The notes below the pieces were generated by a model. The model was not told the origin of the DNA and searched no databases. It saw only the letters and a program-made list of their open reading frames with translations. A stretch of 64,000 nucleotides of DNA from assembly GCA_024234875.1 (NCBI GenBank), contig JACKNM010000007.1, positions 124,001 to 188,000 of the forward strand, in the 5' to 3' direction. The position numbers and the translations under genes were made by a program. Positions 61,203 to 64,000 of this stretch are shown in pieces. Position 1 is the first letter of the stretch. Each line of letters opens with the position of its first letter. This DNA comes from Ectothiorhodospiraceae bacterium (GTDB lineage Bacteria; Pseudomonadota; Gammaproteobacteria; HK1).

Positions 61203-62048
61203 ATGAGAACGATTCTGCTCCCCTTCTACGACGATCCGGTCGCCGAGACCGCCCTCGAGCAGGCGTGCACCATCGCGACCCGGTTCGGTGGTCACGTCGA
61301 GGGGCTGTTCGTGATGCGCCCGCCCCAGATCATCGAGGCCGAGGGCATCGCGCTGGCCGGGGCCTACATCACCCAGCTCAAGGAGGAGTGGCGCCGCCGC
61401 GCCGATCGCGCGAAGGCACGCTTCAGCGAGCGCGTGGCCGCGCGCGGCCTCACCGAGCAGCCGCTCGACGAGGCGGCCGACGGGGCGACCGCGAGCTGGC
61501 GCGAGGTCGAGGGGCCCGAGGGGCAGATCATCGGCGACTACGGTCGCCTCTTCGACCTCATCGTCATCGGCCGCATGTCGGAGCAGGCCCTGATCGACTG
61601 GCAGGTGATGTGCGAGGCGGCGTTCTTCGAGAGCGGCCGGCCGTGCCTGGTGGCGGCGGCGCAGTCGGGCGCGACCATCGGCGAGCGAATCCTCATCCAC
61701 TGGAACGCGAGCACCGAGGCGGCGAAGGCGATCGCGCACGGAATGCCGTTCCTGGCCGCGGCCTCCAAGGTCCTGGTGGTCACCGTCGAGGGTGCGGTGG
61801 TGCCCGGCCCTTCCGGTGATCAGGTGGCCACCCACCTGCGACGCAACGGCGTCCCGGCCGAGGCGCGCACGGTGACCGTCGGCGCCTCCACCGCCGGTGA
61901 GGTGATCCTCGCCGAGGCGGCGGCGATGGAGGCCGACCTGATCATCAAGGGCGCCTACACCCAGAACCGCCTGCGCCAGCTCGTCTTCGGCGGCGCCACG
62001 CGCCACATCCTGAGCGAGGCCACCATTCCGGTGCTGATGGCGCGCTGA
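61203..62048 (+). CDS. Tandem-domain universal stress protein
   Basis: UspA-superfamily protein of 281 residues with two UspA-like domains. The first opens 'MRTILLPFYDDPVAETALEQ'; the second opens 'ERILIHWNASTEAAKAIAHG' and ends 'GGATRHILSEATIPVLMAR', resembling the G-2x-G-9x-G(S/T) nucleotide-binding motif with Gly, Gly and Ser. The first domain lacks that motif. Similar tandem proteins are found in alpha- and gammaproteobacteria; function is undefined. AGGA lies just upstream of ATG 61203. Confidence 0.85.
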   Translation: MRTILLPFYDDPVAETALEQACTIATRFGGHVEGLFVMRPPQIIEAEGIALAGAYITQLKEEWRRRADRAKARFSERVAARGLTEQPLDEAADGATASWREVEGPEGQIIGDYGRLFDLIVIGRMSEQALIDWQVMCEAAFFESGRPCLVAAAQSGATIGERILIHWNASTEAAKAIAHGMPFLAAASKVLVVTVEGAVVPGPSGDQVATHLRRNGVPAEARTVTVGASTAGEVILAEAAAMEADLIIKGAYTQNRLRQLVFGGATRHILSEATIPVLMAR

Positions 62049-62136
62049 GCCGGACGGTCGGCCGCCACCGGGCCCGGGCGCGCGCCGCGGGCCGGGATGG
62101 CGGCGGCACCGCGGTGGTCGCGACGAGAGGTCACGA

Positions 62137-63009
62137 GTGAAGGGCATCGTGCTCGCGGGTGGGCTCGGCACCCGCCTGTTTCCGCTGACGCGGGTCGTCT
62201 CCAAGCAGCTCCTGCCGATCTACGACAAGCCGATGGTGTTCTATCCACTGTCGACGCTGATGCTGGCCGGATTGCGCGAGCTGCTGCTCATCTCCACCCC
62301 GCGCGATCTTCCCGCCTACCGCACCCTGCTCGGAGACGGCAGCGGCTGGGGTGTGTCGATCCAGTACGCGGAGCAGCCGCAGCCGGACGGCCTGGCCCAG
62401 GCGTTCCTGATCGGGGAACGGTTCATCGACGGTGGCGCCTGCGCGTTGGTTCTCGGCGACAACGTCTTCTACGGTCACGATCTCCCGGAGAGCCTGCGCG
62501 TCGCGGCCCGGCGCGAGACCGGGGCGACGGTCTTCGCCTACCCGGTGAGCGAGCCGGAGCGTTACGGGGTGGTCGAGTTCGACGCCGCCGGGCGCGCGAT
62601 CGGCATCGAGGAGAAGCCGGCACGGCCGAAGTCGCACCACGCGGTGACCGGCCTGTACTTCTACGACCGTCAGGTCTGCGATCTCGCCCGCCGGCTGCGG
62701 CCCTCGGCGCGTGGGGAGCTCGAGATCACCGACCTCAATCGCCTCTACCTGGAGGCTGGCGAGCTGCACGTCGAGGTGCTCGGGCGCGGGGTGGCGTGGC
62801 TCGACACCGGGACCCCGGAATCGCTGATCGCGGCGTCGACCTTCATCGAGGTCATCGAGCAGCGGCAGGGGTTGAAGATCTGCTGCCCGGAGGAGATCGC
62901 CTTCCGCCTCGGGTGGATCGACGTCACCCAGCTCGAGCGCCTGGCCGACGGCTACGGGCCGAGCAGCTACGGCGCCTACCTACGCCGCCTGGCCGACGAG
63001 GGCGCCTGA
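62137..63009 (+). CDS. rfbA: Glucose-1-phosphate thymidylyltransferase
   Basis: First enzyme of dTDP-L-rhamnose synthesis (glucose-1-phosphate + dTTP to dTDP-glucose). It has 290 residues: nucleotidyltransferase motif 'LAGGLGTRLFPLTRVVSKQL', 'LPIYDKPMVFYPLSTLMLAG', 'LGDNVFYGHDL', 'EEKPARPKSHHAVTGLYFYD' and 'VAWLDTGTPESLIAAS'. GTG start 62137 follows GAGAGG by six bases. It opens a plus-strand rfbACD group with 6-bp and GTGA junctions. rfbB is not seen in the window. Confidence 0.95.
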   Translation: MKGIVLAGGLGTRLFPLTRVVSKQLLPIYDKPMVFYPLSTLMLAGLRELLLISTPRDLPAYRTLLGDGSGWGVSIQYAEQPQPDGLAQAFLIGERFIDGGACALVLGDNVFYGHDLPESLRVAARRETGATVFAYPVSEPERYGVVEFDAAGRAIGIEEKPARPKSHHAVTGLYFYDRQVCDLARRLRPSARGELEITDLNRLYLEAGELHVEVLGRGVAWLDTGTPESLIAASTFIEVIEQRQGLKICCPEEIAFRLGWIDVTQLERLADGYGPSSYGAYLRRLADEGA

Positions 63010-63015
63010 GAACCC

Positions 63016-63561
63016 GTGCGCGTCACCCGTACCGATCTGGCGGAGGTGCTGCTGATCGAGCCGACGGTGCACCGCGACGGCCGTGGGTTCTTCGTCGAGA
63101 GCTACCACGCCGCGCGCTACGCCGAGCACCTCGGCGCCGACGTCCGCTTCGTGCAGGACAACCACTCGCGCTCCGGCGCCGGGGTGCTACGTGGCCTCCA
63201 CTACCAGCTCGCGCGGCCGCAGGGCAAGCTGGTTCGCGTGACCTTCGGGCGGATCTTCGACGTGGCGGTGGACCTCCGACGCGGATCGCCGGCCTTCGGG
63301 CGCTGGACCGCGGTCGAGCTCTCGGCCGACGACCACCGCCAGCTCTGGATCCCGCCCGGGTTCGCCCACGGCTTCCTGGTGCTCGGTGACGCGGCCGAGG
63401 TCCAGTACAAGACCACCGATTACTGGGTGGCGGACGACGAGCGCTGCGTGCGCTTCGACGACCCGACGATCGGCATTCCCTGGCCGCTCACCGGCGAGCC
63501 GGTGCTCTCCGCGCGCGACCGGGCCGCGCCGCTGCTCGGCGCCGCCGACACCTACCCGTGA
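63016..63561 (+). CDS. rfbC: dTDP-4-dehydrorhamnose 3,5-epimerase
   Basis: Cupin enzyme of 181 residues in dTDP-rhamnose synthesis. It contains 'RDGRGFFVESYHAARYAEHL', the catalytic His region 'QDNHSRSGAGVLRGLHYQLA' and 'KLVRVTFGRIFDVAVDLRRG', 'IPPGFAHGFLVLGDAAEVQY' and 'KTTDYW'. The GTG start is 6 bp after rfbA and the stop overlaps rfbD (GTGA). Confidence 0.95.
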   Translation: MRVTRTDLAEVLLIEPTVHRDGRGFFVESYHAARYAEHLGADVRFVQDNHSRSGAGVLRGLHYQLARPQGKLVRVTFGRIFDVAVDLRRGSPAFGRWTAVELSADDHRQLWIPPGFAHGFLVLGDAAEVQYKTTDYWVADDERCVRFDDPTIGIPWPLTGEPVLSARDRAAPLLGAADTYP

Positions 63562-64000
63562 ACGGCGCCGGGCGGGTCCTGCTGCTCGGTGCCGGTGGGC
63601 AGCTCGGCCGCGCCCTCGGACCGTTGCTCGGTCGTGTCGGGCCGGTCTCCGCCCTCGACCGCACCGAGGTCGACCTCACGGACGTGGCGGCGCTGCGCGA
63701 TGCGGTTCGCACCCGGCGCCCGACGCTGATCGTCAACGCCGCCGCCTACACCGCGGTCGACCGCGCCGAGCACGAGCCCGAGGTGGCACGCGCGGTCAAT
63801 GCGATCGCCCCGGCGGTGCTGGCGGAGGAGACGCGCCGGCTCGGTGCCGAGCTGGTCCACTTCTCCACCGACTACGTGTTCGACGGGCGCGCCCGGCGCC
63901 CGTATCGGGAGGACGACCCGGCCGCGCCGTGCGGAACCTACGGCGAGACCAAGCGCGAGGGCGAGCTGGCGGTCCTCGCTGCCGAGATCGGCGCCTGGGT
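63558..64000 (+). CDS. rfbD: dTDP-4-dehydrorhamnose reductase, 3' end cut by window edge
   Basis: Last enzyme of dTDP-L-rhamnose synthesis. 147 codons are visible with no stop before the edge: NAD(P)-binding 'LLLGAGGQLGRALGPLLGRV', 'IVNAAAYTAVDRAEHEPEVA', the active-site 'VHFSTDYVFDGRARRPYRED' and 'CGTYGETKREGELAVL' with Tyr and Lys. The GTG start at 63558 overlaps the rfbC stop by 4 bp. Confidence 0.93.
   Translation, partial: MNGAGRVLLLGAGGQLGRALGPLLGRVGPVSALDRTEVDLTDVAALRDAVRTRRPTLIVNAAAYTAVDRAEHEPEVARAVNAIAPAVLAEETRRLGAELVHFSTDYVFDGRARRPYREDDPAAPCGTYGETKREGELAVLAAEIGAW

Overview
The window is very GC-rich, gene-dense chromosomal DNA from a gammaproteobacterium. The left half carries two gene orders typical of that class: lepA-lepB-DUF4845-rnc-era-recO, and rpoE-rseA-rseB-mucD next to lepA as in Pseudomonas. 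It also carries efp-epmA, htpX, parC-parE, xseB-ispA, mazG, mlaA and slt. An Ectothiorhodospiraceae/Chromatiales-like relative is my best guess at affiliation, but the genus is not resolved. No rRNA, tRNA, CRISPR array, insertion sequence or prophage was seen. GTG and TTG starts are frequent.

Layout. (1) 1-8.5 kb: the end of RNase E (its start lies off the window), then the minus-strand block recO, era, rnc, DUF4845, lepB, lepA. (2) 8.7-12.9 kb: the envelope-stress module mucD, rseB, rseA, rpoE. The rpoE gene is preceded by a sequence that looks like its own sigma-E promoter, and htpX at 15.4 kb has a second match with the same spacing. (3) 12.9-24 kb: epmA-efp, htpX, parC, parE, a CNP1-like protein, DUF3501, a rubrerythrin with a clear sigma-70 promoter and a Fur-type palindrome at its start site, then xseB-ispA and folE2 on the plus strand. 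(4) 24-33.4 kb: a FIST-domain sensor divergent from a response regulator/histidine kinase pair of the 'proteobacterial dedicated sortase system' type (no sortase in the window), then mlaA, mazG, slt, DUF1249 and a membrane methyltransferase.

(5) 33.4-55.6 kb: a 19-gene minus-strand block for an extracellular or surface polysaccharide, read from 55633 down to 33422. It holds a Wza-like export protein, a Wzc-like tyrosine kinase/co-polymerase, a small membrane protein, an O-antigen ligase-like protein, UDP-xylose synthase, an asparagine-synthase-like amidotransferase, a Wzm/Wzt ABC exporter, seven glycosyltransferases, an epimerase, a second Wzy/ligase-like protein and a terminal carbamoyltransferase. 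Nearly every junction is a 4-bp or slightly longer overlap, so it is probably one translationally coupled operon. The parts are mixed: an ABC exporter (normally of synthase/ABC-dependent pathways) sits with a BY-kinase and two polymerase/ligase-like proteins (normally Wzx/Wzy pathway), and no flippase or initiating phosphoglycosyltransferase is present.

(6) 55.7-64 kb: an outer-membrane beta-barrel, a FecR-like protein, AmpD, an ankyrin protein, a retropepsin-like protease, a LapG-like cysteine protease, a tandem universal stress protein and rfbA-rfbC-rfbD' for dTDP-rhamnose, which probably supplies the polysaccharide or LPS. The last gene runs off the right edge.

The main points for a second look are the rubrerythrin promoter/operator with tandem long hairpins behind the gene, the paired sigma-E promoters, the sortase-less PdsSR pair beside a FIST protein, the hybrid polysaccharide operon, and an asparagine-synthase-like enzyme lacking the oxyanion-hole Asn of its glutaminase site.
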